Source: an uncultured Oligoflexia bacterium (GTDB lineage: Bacteria; Bdellovibrionota; Bacteriovoracia; Bacteriovoracales; Bacteriovoracaceae). Taken from it: a DNA stretch of 32,150 nt. The stretch covers positions 1-32,150 of the forward strand of contig CAKZJW010000142.1 of assembly GCA_937120495.1 (NCBI GenBank), read 5' to 3'. The notes under the pieces were generated by a model. It was not told the origin of the DNA. It was given only the letters and a program-made list of their open reading frames with translations, and searched no databases. Position 1 is the stretch's first letter, and every line of letters begins with the position of its first letter. The position numbers were made by a program, and so were the translations under genes. Below, piece by piece: positions 1 through 7,131 of the stretch.

Positions 1-291
1 CATACTCCTTATATGATTCATCCCTATAATAACGAATATATTTACATGGCCGATCTTGTCCCAATGAGACATCACGTCCATATTCCTTGGGTTATGGGTT
101 ACGATATTGAACCAGCTGTGACGACAACTTATAAACAAAAATTTTATGACTTTATCTCTGAGAAGAATCTATCAATGATTTTTGAACATGATAATGAAAC
201 AGTATCTTCGACGCTAATAAAAGGTGAAAGAAAGTATGAAACGGAAAAAAATATCTCAGCACAGAAAGAAAAAGTTCAACCCCTTCCTTAG
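1..291 (+). CDS. MBL-fold metallo-hydrolase, C-terminal fragment
   Basis: The reading frame is open from base 1 and ends at TAG 289-291, so the gene starts outside the window and only about 96 C-terminal residues are visible. The stretch ADLVPMRHHVHIPWVMGYD followed by the FEHD segment resembles the last strands of metallo-beta-lactamase-fold hydrolases, where a conserved His and a '..P.VMxYD' turn close the active site before a helix and a final 'FFEHD' strand. The metal-binding HxHxDH motif would lie upstream and cannot be seen. The substrate is unknown. The last roughly 20 residues are polar and Lys/Glu-rich. The stop codon shares four bases with the stop of the convergent gene. The fold is likely; the exact function is not assignable. 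Confidence 0.7.
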   Translation, partial: HTPYMIHPYNNEYIYMADLVPMRHHVHIPWVMGYDIEPAVTTTYKQKFYDFISEKNLSMIFEHDNETVSSTLIKGERKYETEKNISAQKEKVQPLP

Positions 292-1655
292 TTTGTAGGG
301 TTGGCCTTTTCATCAATCATCTGAATTTTTTGATCACAAAGGTCTATAATTCCAACAAGCTTACCTTCTGCTTCTTTTTTTATTGCTTCGTCTTGCGCTT
401 CTTTAGACTCAAGCGAATAAAGAACTTCCATGGTATTAGAACCAATACTCTTAGCAATGCGGCTCAAGCGAGCATAGTTTGAAATAATATCAAGCTTATC
501 CGGGAAGTCTTGTTTTTCTAATTTGCTATAACTATCTTCATTGGCCAAAACAAAACTTGTAAAGAAGTCTGCATACTTTAATTTATATTCACTCTCAAAT
601 TTTTTAACCCGTTGAGCCCAAGGCTCTTGTTCATCTTTAAAAATATTTTCAATGGCACTTTGGATTTGAACAGAGATCATCTTAATAGTTAAATATTTCT
701 CTCTTAGTTCTCCCCAAAATCGAAATTCATTTTTTCTTTCTCTTTCTAAGATTTTACTTAGCATCCTTTCAAACTTATCAAACTTTAAATGACCAAGAAA
801 TGTAGTATTAAAATAGCGAAACTCTCTTTTTCTTAGTTTTTCAAGTTTTCTATTTAAAGGTATCGATAGTTTTTTAGTAGTATAAACTTCAAGAGAATAA
901 TAACCTTCAACAATGTTTTCTCCCTGAATAAAAGAGATATCTTCAAAGGTTGCAATATTATTTTTTAAAGTTCCATAAGAAGTAAATTCAACTTCAGTCT
1001 TTCCCAAGTGTTTACTAGGAACTGTTTTCGCTTTTAAAACTAAGTCTCCCTCATAAGAGATATTCGTTCCCAGCCAAATTTTAGATCTATCTTTTGAAAC
1101 ATAAAACTCATACTGGCTTTGTTCAAGATTTAGGTTAACCATCTCCTTAAGCGATTCAAAGTTACTCATAAGCATAAGAGGTGGTCTCTTTACTTCATTA
1201 AATTTTAACAATCCAAAATATCCTGCACCAACGCTGACAATAAATAAAACAAGAACAATAATTATTGGCTTCCAGTTAGTTTCTTTCATTTCGAACTGAG
1301 AAGTATTCTCGTCGAAGTCATCAAATTCGACAGATTCACTCTCTTGAGGTGAAGCTTCAAAGTTTTCCGCTTTAACACCAAGTTCTTCTTCAAATTTTAC
1401 CTCTGTGACAATTTCTTCACTTGAGGGAACTGGCTCTTTTGTAATAAATGCATCTTGGGGAATTGGTGGAGGTAAATCAGGAACGCCAACTTCATCTAAA
1501 AGAATTTCTCTGAACTCTTTTGATTGATCCATCCCCTCTTTCCAAATTTGAGTTTCGTCACTAATTTTATCTTTTTCATAAAATCCCTCTAGCTGCTCTA
1601 AGCTATAAGGTCCCTCATGTTTTGAATCGTTAATTATAAACCAAATTTTTTCCAT
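288..1655 (-). CDS. GYF_2 (DUF4339) domain membrane protein
   Basis: This 455-residue protein begins with a GYF_2/DUF4339-like domain (about residues 3-52; W5, G15-P16-Y17, W38), a small adaptor fold usually found at the N terminus of bacterial membrane proteins. An acidic, Pro/Glu-rich linker (55-125) follows, then one transmembrane helix (about 131-150), then roughly 300 residues rich in charged helices with no domain I recognise. With Lys before the helix, the GYF_2 domain is probably cytoplasmic and the large C-terminal part periplasmic (inference). There is no clear ribosome binding site, but the domain begins right at the start codon, which supports that start. It is divergent from the arginase-family gene across 35 bases and convergent, with overlapping stops, with the hydrolase fragment. 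Function unknown. Confidence 0.72.
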   Translation of the reverse strand: MEKIWFIINDSKHEGPYSLEQLEGFYEKDKISDETQIWKEGMDQSKEFREILLDEVGVPDLPPPIPQDAFITKEPVPSSEEIVTEVKFEEELGVKAENFEASPQESESVEFDDFDENTSQFEMKETNWKPIIIVLVLFIVSVGAGYFGLLKFNEVKRPPLMLMSNFESLKEMVNLNLEQSQYEFYVSKDRSKIWLGTNISYEGDLVLKAKTVPSKHLGKTEVEFTSYGTLKNNIATFEDISFIQGENIVEGYYSLEVYTTKKLSIPLNRKLEKLRKREFRYFNTTFLGHLKFDKFERMLSKILERERKNEFRFWGELREKYLTIKMISVQIQSAIENIFKDEQEPWAQRVKKFESEYKLKYADFFTSFVLANEDSYSKLEKQDFPDKLDIISNYARLSRIAKSIGSNTMEVLYSLESKEAQDEAIKKEAEGKLVGIIDLCDQKIQMIDEKANPTN

Positions 1656-1674
1656 ATATGATAGTATTACGTAT

Positions 1675-1681
1675 AAAAGGA
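1675..1681 (+). promoter_or_regulatory. Ribosome binding site deciding the arginase-family start
   Basis: AAAAGGA lies nine bases before ATG 1691. The frame is also open from an ATG at 1658, but that one has no purine-rich site and would place this motif inside the coding sequence, so 1691 is the better start. Confidence 0.65.
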
Positions 1682-1690
1682 ATTACGACA

Positions 1691-2566
1691 ATGAAAAAGG
1701 ATCAAAGATACCTAGACTCACTGGCTTCAAAGTTCACAGAGAAAGCTCATGCCAACACTCTTTTCATTTTATCCCCCTCTGATGTTGGCGTTGTAAAGAA
1801 TAGAGGGAGAAATGGTACCCGCTTTGCTCCTCAAGTTATTATTAATAATTTCAAAAAAATGAATGACCACCTAGAGAACATAAGTGGAATTCACTCTCTA
1901 TCAAATACAAGTAATGAGTTAGAGAGAGACGGGCTTGAAAAATCTCATGAAGAAAAATATAAACGAATTCAAAATTCAATGGAAAAAAATTATAGAAATA
2001 TAGTACATATTGGCGGAGGTCATGATCACGCATACCCTTTACTTACAGCTGTTGAGAAGTCTAAAAAGTTTAAAAAACTTATCATTATTAATATAGATGC
2101 TCATTGTGATACAAGAGTTGATCAAAACTTGCACTCGGGAACTCCATTTAGAAATTTTGATAAAGAGACGAAACTTGATGTTCACATGATTCAATATGGA
2201 ATTCATAAGTATGCAAATAGTCCAAAGACACTTTCTAATCTAGAGAATATAAATCAATTAATCATCTACCAAGATAGTCTAGACAAAGAAATAGAACTAG
2301 AAGATGTAGATAAAGATACATTCATTTATTTAAGCCTAGATGCTGATGGCCTTGATAATTCCATTATGAGTGCTGTTAGCGCTGTAAATCCAGCAGGTGT
2401 TCAATTAAAGGAAGTAGAGTTAATTATTTCAAAAATAAAAACGAAAATTAAAGAGACAGAGTGCAAAGCTTGCTTTGGTATCTATGAATACAATCCAATC
2501 TACGATGATCTTTCAAACAAAGGCGCAAAAGTAATTTCACATCTTATATATAATTGGTTAAGCTGA
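1691..2566 (+). CDS. Arginase/agmatinase/formiminoglutamase family hydrolase
   Basis: This 291-residue ureohydrolase has the full dinuclear manganese site: H111 in GGGHDH, D136/H138/D140 in NIDAHCD, and D217/D219 in SLDADGLD. The N-terminal GRNGTRFAP loop and the ALD-like 'DGLDNS...VSAVNPAG' segment look most like formiminoglutamase (HutG-type) or unassigned arginase-family members rather than classical arginase. Such enzymes hydrolyse a guanidino or formimino group, releasing urea, ammonia or formamide. No histidine-utilisation, arginine or polyamine genes flank it, so the substrate cannot be chosen. A frame extension to 1658 exists, but the ribosome binding site supports 1691. It is followed by an intrinsic terminator, so it is probably a single-gene transcript. 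Confidence 0.85.
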   Translation: MKKDQRYLDSLASKFTEKAHANTLFILSPSDVGVVKNRGRNGTRFAPQVIINNFKKMNDHLENISGIHSLSNTSNELERDGLEKSHEEKYKRIQNSMEKNYRNIVHIGGGHDHAYPLLTAVEKSKKFKKLIIINIDAHCDTRVDQNLHSGTPFRNFDKETKLDVHMIQYGIHKYANSPKTLSNLENINQLIIYQDSLDKEIELEDVDKDTFIYLSLDADGLDNSIMSAVSAVNPAGVQLKEVELIISKIKTKIKETECKACFGIYEYNPIYDDLSNKGAKVISHLIYNWLS

Positions 2567-2911
2567 TCGCTGTTTTTAGATATAAAAAAAGCCCGTCAGG
2601 GATGACGAGCTTTTTTTTCGAGAGACATAAGGAGAAGTTATAAAAAAATCCTTTTTCTATAACCCCAACACACACACACCTAATATATAGCAAAGCCCGT
2701 GCCAACTTTTTCGACAACTAAAAAAAAGTTAAGTTGTTAAAATCACTTAAGCTCCATTATCAAAAGAGTCATATTTTTGAATAGCAGGTGTCAGAGAACG
2801 CAACGCAAAACTATTTTTATTAGAAGAAATAATTTTAATAACGGCAAGTATAAGTTATCATTAATAGGATTTATTAATTGATTAAGTTTCATATAAAAAA
2901 AGGATTTTAAA
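2567..2911. other. Intergenic region between the arginase-family gene and pal
   Basis: This is the longest stretch without a gene (345 bases). It holds the intrinsic terminator at 2584-2618, an AT-rich inverted repeat (GTTATA 2637-2642 with TATAAC 2658-2663), a short (CA)5 run at 2669-2678, and two mutually exclusive stems between 2704 and 2737. A TATAAG at 2849-2854 could be the -10 box for the pal operon, but I see no convincing -35. AAGGA at 2900-2904 is the pal ribosome binding site, seven bases before the ATG. No tRNA, small RNA or protein is convincingly recognisable. Confidence 0.6.
2584..2618 (+). terminator. Rho-independent terminator after the arginase-family gene
   Basis: A run of seven A, the stem GCCCGTC / GACGAGC with one C-A mismatch around the loop AGGGAT, then eight T. 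The A and T runs can extend the stem, so the element could also work on the opposite strand. It ends the arginase-family transcript and separates it from the pal block. Confidence 0.88.
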
Positions 2912-3418
2912 ATGAAAACTACCCTATTATCTTTATTACTATTATTATCTCTTTCATTAGTTGGTTGTGCTACTGATTCTTCAAGCGAAGATGGAAGTAA
3001 TGCTTCAAGTGACAGCATGGTTGACGATGCTACTCAAAACAATACTTTAGAACTTAACGGTACAAGTGAAGAGAACACTGCTGGTCCTTTAAGAACAATC
3101 TTTTTTGATTACGATTCTTCTTCTCTTTCTAGTGCTGCAAGAACAACTCTTGAAGACGCTGCAAACTTTCTAAAAGAAAATACAAATGTTGACGTTCAAG
3201 TTTCTGGAAACAGTGATGAAAGAGGTGGCGTTCAGTATAACCTTGCTCTTGGAGAAAGAAGAGCTAGATCTGTTAAAGATTACTTAGTTGCTTTAGGTGT
3301 TAACTCTGCAAGAGTTACAATCATTTCTTACGGTAAAGAAAAACCAGTTGCTTTTGGTCATGATGAAGAATCATGGTCACAAAACAGAAGAGCTGGATTT
3401 ATGATCACTGCGAAGTAA
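2912..3418 (+). CDS. pal: Peptidoglycan-associated lipoprotein Pal (OmpA family)
   Basis: This 168-residue outer-membrane lipoprotein anchors the membrane to peptidoglycan. Its lipoprotein signal ends in the lipobox LVGC, with C19 as the lipidated residue and Ala at +2, which favours outer-membrane sorting. A Ser/Asp/Asn-rich linker (about 20-65) leads into a C-terminal OmpA-type domain (about 70-168). That domain shows the FFDYDSSSL strand, SDERGG, and the NLALGERRA helix that binds diaminopimelate; Pal in other bacteria has (H)TDERGT here. AAGGA precedes the start by seven bases. It heads a plus-strand run with a DUF4398-like lipoprotein and CpoB. TolA, TolB, TolQ and TolR are not in the window. 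Confidence 0.92.
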   Translation: MKTTLLSLLLLLSLSLVGCATDSSSEDGSNASSDSMVDDATQNNTLELNGTSEENTAGPLRTIFFDYDSSSLSSAARTTLEDAANFLKENTNVDVQVSGNSDERGGVQYNLALGERRARSVKDYLVALGVNSARVTIISYGKEKPVAFGHDEESWSQNRRAGFMITAK

Positions 3419-3425
3419 TTTATAA

Positions 3426-3722
3426 ATGATCAATAAAGTTCTATTACTTTTATGTTTAATACTTGGGTCGTGTGGTTTAGCAACTACGCGACCTAAACAA
3501 GAAATGAGCTATGCTCAAGCTGCATTTTTAGCGGCTAAAGAATCTAAAGCTGAAGTCTACGCTTCAGGCACTTATAGAAAAGCCGAAATTTATTACCTAA
3601 AAGCCAAATCGGCCTATAGACGAAAATACTTTAACAAAGCGAAAAGCTACGCTGAGCTTTGTAAAAAGTTTTCTGAGATGGCTGAGTATGAAGCAGTAAA
3701 AAAAGCTATACTGAGTGAATAA
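3426..3722 (+). CDS. Small DUF4398-like lipoprotein
   Basis: This 98-residue lipoprotein has a signal peptide with lipobox LGSC (C16, +2 Gly). The mature part is a helical hairpin of the kind seen in DUF4398 proteins: an 'A..A..A...A..Y....Y..A......A' pattern of Ala and Tyr, with short Lys-rich turns between helices. It starts seven bases after the pal stop and is followed 20 bases later by cpoB, so it is probably co-transcribed. DUF4398-like proteins are often found beside OmpA/Pal genes, which suggests a structural role in the periplasm near Pal (inference). The family assignment rests on pattern rather than a diagnostic motif. Confidence 0.7.
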   Translation: MINKVLLLLCLILGSCGLATTRPKQEMSYAQAAFLAAKESKAEVYASGTYRKAEIYYLKAKSAYRRKYFNKAKSYAELCKKFSEMAEYEAVKKAILSE

Positions 3723-3742
3723 TCCCTAAAAGGAATCCCTGC

Positions 3743-4519
3743 GTGAAAATACTTTCTTCCCTATTATTTCTATTACTACTTACTTCATGCTTTAAGACAG
3801 CTGAAGAGATTCGAAGAGACAAACTTGTTGATTCAATGAGCTCAGAACTACAACAATCTAGCTCTGTTATTGCAGGACTACAGCAAAGAGTTAGTGAGCT
3901 ACAAAACAAGCTGGCTAGTACGTCGGGCCAAATTGAAGAAATTGATTATAAAGCCACTACGACAAACCAAGAGACTACTAAAACTCTTACCCAAACGATT
4001 GCTTCTTTGTCAGAACAAATCAACGTATTAACAAAGCAAAGTAAAGACAATCAAAATGAAATAAAAAGATTATCAAGAGAAGTCCAAGGACAAAAAAAAT
4101 ATATTTCAAAATTAACTGGAACTTTAACAAAAATAACAGGTCCAACAAAGTCAAGCTCAGGGAGTCTCTTAAAAAGAGCTCATAAAGCTTTTGAGAAGAA
4201 TAAGCAAAAAGAAGCAACAAGACTTTACGAAGAAGTTCTAGCAAGCGGAAAAATCAATAATAAACAAAAGAATCATGTTCGCTATAATCTAGGACTAATG
4301 AACTACTGGAACAAAAGATATAATGAAGCTTTAACTTATTTTAGTAGTATCTACACAAAATGGCCTAAATCATCATGGGCACCAAGAGCACTTCTACAAA
4401 TTGCTCGAACGTTTAAAAAACAAAATAAAAAAGCTGAAGCTACAGCAACTTACGAAGAAATTATATCTAATTACCCTAAGTCAGCTCAGGCAAAAAAAGC
4501 AAAGAAAGAGATTAAATAA
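3743..4519 (+). CDS. cpoB: Tol-Pal associated protein CpoB (YbgF), lipoprotein form
   Basis: A 258-residue protein with CpoB/YbgF architecture: signal sequence, a coiled-coil section (about 25-135, rich in Gln, Ser, Lys and Glu, with leucine heptads), a short Ser/Gly hinge, then TPR repeats (about 140-258), including a YNLGLMNYWNKRYNEALTYF repeat and a final AEATATYEEIISNYPKSAQA repeat. E. coli CpoB is soluble in the periplasm and links outer-membrane constriction with peptidoglycan synthesis. Here the signal ends in a lipobox, LLTSC (C16), so this version is probably membrane-anchored. The start is GTG, with AAAAGGA ending nine bases before it. Its position right after pal supports the assignment. 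Confidence 0.85.
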   Translation: MKILSSLLFLLLLTSCFKTAEEIRRDKLVDSMSSELQQSSSVIAGLQQRVSELQNKLASTSGQIEEIDYKATTTNQETTKTLTQTIASLSEQINVLTKQSKDNQNEIKRLSREVQGQKKYISKLTGTLTKITGPTKSSSGSLLKRAHKAFEKNKQKEATRLYEEVLASGKINNKQKNHVRYNLGLMNYWNKRYNEALTYFSSIYTKWPKSSWAPRALLQIARTFKKQNKKAEATATYEEIISNYPKSAQAKKAKKEIK

Positions 4520-6091
4520 ATGAAGTTAAAATGCCTACTGTTTTTAATTCTTTTAGTTTCATGTGAAAGGTTTATAAAAAAAACAGACGAAAAGTACCAT
4601 GAAGTTATAGATCAAAAAACAAATAGCGATCACTTAAATATAGTTTTTTCTCATAATATAAACGGTGAAACTCATCCATGTGGTTGCCGTAATTTCCCAC
4701 TTGGTGGATTGCCTCAAGTTAAAGGTGAGTTATTTGACTTAAATTCAAAAGCCCCACTTCTCTATATCGATTCTGGCGATGCTTTTTTCCCAAGCACTCA
4801 AGTGCCAAAGCTATTAGAACAATCTCAATTATTTACAGCCAAAAAGATTGCTGAAAGTTTTGATATTAATGGATTAGAAATTTTCACTCCAGGAGATCAA
4901 GATTTTGCATACGGAATAGATTGGCTTGGAAAAATATCGAAAGAGCATAAGTTTAAGTTTCTTCTTTCAAATATAATTAAGAATGACAAGATTAACTCTA
5001 AACCATATATCGTTAAAAAGTTTGCAAACAAAACATTTGTATTTTTAGGTATAGTAAACCCCTCACTTCTTCAGCCTAATGTTCAAGGGTACTTCAAATC
5101 ACCTATTAGCGGTATTAACGAAACATTAAGTCTAGTGAAGAAAAGATTTAAAGATTTATCTAAAGTAAAACTCATACTTCTTAGTCATAGTGGAATGGAT
5201 TTTGATAAAAAGCTTGCAGAAAAAGTTCCTGTTTTTGATTGGATTGTTGGAGCCCATAGTCAGGCTTTTACTCAATTATCAATCGATATTGGAAAAACAA
5301 AAATAGTTCAAGTCTTATCTAGAAATCACTATCTTGGAAAAATCAAAGTTCCAGCAGGAAAAGTTAAAGATGAGTTTAAAGTCATTGAAGTAAGAGATGA
5401 ACTAAAAGAGAAACAAAAAAATAATCCTATGATCACTTGGCTAGATAAATTTAAAGTTCAACTTGATGCTATTCAACTAGAGGAACAAAAGCTTATGGCC
5501 GGCGACACTACTATGCAGCCAGCAAATACTTATCAAAGCTGTAATGAATGTCATCAAAAGCAAACAGAGTTTTGGCAAACGACTTCACACTCGTTAGCTT
5601 TTATCACACTTGATCACGCGAAAGCTGCAAACAATCCAAACTGTATTGGTTGCCATTCATTAAATTATAAAAAGCTTAATGGCTTTCAAAATATTGATAC
5701 AATGGTTTTATCAGATAAGAAGCTTTCAAAATACTGGGATGAATTTAAGCATACTTTTAAAGACATCAAATCGGTTCGTGCTCTAAGTAAAAATCAAAGA
5801 AAAAAGTACTCAAAAAAATACGCCAAGCTAGATAAGAAGTTTAAGACAAAGCACAACTTTGCCAATGTTCAGTGTCTTAACTGTCATGATAAATCGTATG
5901 ATCATCCATTTGAGATGGATGATGTGCCTAAATCAACAAAGAACTATCAAGATAAGTGCCTAAAATGTCATACTTCAGACCAATCTCCTGAGTGGTATAA
6001 AAAAGATGATAAAGGAATTGCCACATCTGTTGATCAAGCGTATGTTTCTGGAATTATTAAAAAAATAGCGTGTCCAAAAAGACAAGAATAA
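4520..6091 (+). CDS. Metallophosphatase-like / tetrahaem cytochrome c lipoprotein
   Basis: This 523-residue protein starts directly after the cpoB stop, so translation is probably coupled. It has a lipoprotein signal with lipobox LVSC (C15). Residues about 35-300 resemble a UshA/5'-nucleotidase-like metallophosphatase fold: a first strand ending in HNINGETHPCGC, then GGLPQ, SGDAFF, FTPGDQDFAYG, LLSHSG and GAHSQ. The C-terminal part has four CxxCH haem-binding motifs: CNECH 341-345, CIGCH 375-379, CLNCH 452-456 and CLKCH 480-484. These suggest a c554-like tetrahaem domain. Fusions of this PCGC-type domain with multihaem cytochromes are known from Deltaproteobacteria. The first strand lacks the usual Asp-x-His metal ligands, so phosphatase activity is doubtful. 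It is likely an outer-membrane-anchored periplasmic electron-transfer protein (inference). No cytochrome maturation genes are nearby. Confidence 0.8.
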   Translation: MKLKCLLFLILLVSCERFIKKTDEKYHEVIDQKTNSDHLNIVFSHNINGETHPCGCRNFPLGGLPQVKGELFDLNSKAPLLYIDSGDAFFPSTQVPKLLEQSQLFTAKKIAESFDINGLEIFTPGDQDFAYGIDWLGKISKEHKFKFLLSNIIKNDKINSKPYIVKKFANKTFVFLGIVNPSLLQPNVQGYFKSPISGINETLSLVKKRFKDLSKVKLILLSHSGMDFDKKLAEKVPVFDWIVGAHSQAFTQLSIDIGKTKIVQVLSRNHYLGKIKVPAGKVKDEFKVIEVRDELKEKQKNNPMITWLDKFKVQLDAIQLEEQKLMAGDTTMQPANTYQSCNECHQKQTEFWQTTSHSLAFITLDHAKAANNPNCIGCHSLNYKKLNGFQNIDTMVLSDKKLSKYWDEFKHTFKDIKSVRALSKNQRKKYSKKYAKLDKKFKTKHNFANVQCLNCHDKSYDHPFEMDDVPKSTKNYQDKCLKCHTSDQSPEWYKKDDKGIATSVDQAYVSGIIKKIACPKRQE

Positions 6092-6096
6092 ACATA

Positions 6097-7131
6097 ATGA
6101 AAAAGGTTCTAGGAATAGAAACCAGTTGTGATGATACCTCTATTTGTATTTTAGAGCAGAGCACTGAGTTTCCCAAAATTTTAGCTCATAAGAGTTTTAC
6201 TCAAGAAGAAATTCTAAAGAGCTGGGGTGGTGTCGTTCCAGAAATTGCAGCTAGAAATCACCTTGAAAAAATAACACCTCTTTTAAAAAGTACCTTCGAA
6301 CAAGCAAATACATCTGTTGATGAAATTGATCTTATAGGAGTAACAACAACTCCAGGCTTACTTGGTCCTCTATTAACTGGATTGAATGCAGCAAAAACCT
6401 TAAGCCTAATATTTAAAAAGCCAATCGTTCCAATAAACCATCTCTACGCTCACCTTGAAGCTGTTCATCTGACTCAAAAAGTTTCGTATCCATACCTTGG
6501 TCTTCTTTTATCAGGAGGTCACTCTGTGTTTTTTTGGGTTCAAGACAAAAATTCTTTCGAAGTCATTGGTAGTACTATTGATGATGCCGCTGGTGAAGCA
6601 TTCGATAAAGGTGGAAAGCTTATGGGACTTGGGTATCCCGCAGGAAGAGTTATTGATGAACTCTCCAAAACAGGAAATCCAAAAGCTTATGAATTTCCAA
6701 TAGGACTAAAATCAAGTGCTGATGCAAGGTTTTCTTTCTCTGGACTCAAGACGGCCATGAGAGTAAGGCTCGAAAAAGAACCTCATCTATTAGATAAACC
6801 CAATCCAGATCTTTGCGCTTCTTACCAAGACGCAATTGTCAGAGCGATTCTTTTAAAGCTTAGATACGCTGTAAAAATTGTTAAAGAAAAATACGATATA
6901 AATTCTTTTCCTCTAGTTCTTGGCGGTGGTGTTGCTTGTAATAGTGCTATAAGAAGTGCAGTAAAAGATAAATATAAGAATAGTTTCTTTGTTGAACCAA
7001 AGTACTGTACTGACAATGGTGCAATGATAGCAAACTATGCTCTAAGAACTCATGACAAAGCAATTGAATATCCGAAATGTCTTGAACTGGATTCAAGAGG
7101 ACGATTTATTGATAAGAAGGATTTTAATTAA
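6097..7131 (+). CDS. tsaD: tRNA N6-adenosine threonylcarbamoyltransferase TsaD
   Basis: A 344-residue enzyme that, with TsaB and TsaE, transfers threonylcarbamoyl to A37 of tRNAs reading ANN codons. It begins with the typical LGIETSCDDTS strand of the ASKHA fold and has the metal-binding pair H115/H119 in NHLYAHLEA, LSGGHS, GEAFDKGGKLMGLGYPAG, FSFSGLKTA and GGGVACNSA, ending with the CTDNGAMIA motif. Length and motifs match the family end to end. An upstream GTG at 6070 lies inside the preceding gene; ATG 6097, five bases past that stop, fits family starts better. Its stop overlaps the rsmA start (TAATG). TsaB and TsaE are not in the window. Confidence 0.95.
   Translation: MKKVLGIETSCDDTSICILEQSTEFPKILAHKSFTQEEILKSWGGVVPEIAARNHLEKITPLLKSTFEQANTSVDEIDLIGVTTTPGLLGPLLTGLNAAKTLSLIFKKPIVPINHLYAHLEAVHLTQKVSYPYLGLLLSGGHSVFFWVQDKNSFEVIGSTIDDAAGEAFDKGGKLMGLGYPAGRVIDELSKTGNPKAYEFPIGLKSSADARFSFSGLKTAMRVRLEKEPHLLDKPNPDLCASYQDAIVRAILLKLRYAVKIVKEKYDINSFPLVLGGGVACNSAIRSAVKDKYKNSFFVEPKYCTDNGAMIANYALRTHDKAIEYPKCLELDSRGRFIDKKDFN

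Noticed and set aside
2637..2663. GTTATA...TATAAC inverted repeat as a second terminator
   Set aside because: The stem is short and AT-rich and is followed by CCCCAACA rather than a T-run, so it would not terminate transcription.
2669..2678. (CA)5 dinucleotide run as a phase-variable microsatellite
   Set aside because: Only five units, intergenic and not placed in a promoter spacer or coding start that I can identify.
2704..2737. H-type pseudoknot from the two stems upstream of pal
   Set aside because: The loop that would have to cross the eight-pair stem has only one base, which is too short; the stems can only be alternatives.
2791..3018. Minus-strand open frame overlapping the pal start
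   Set aside because: It runs antisense through the signal peptide of pal and has no ribosome binding site or recognisable protein pattern. Treated as chance.
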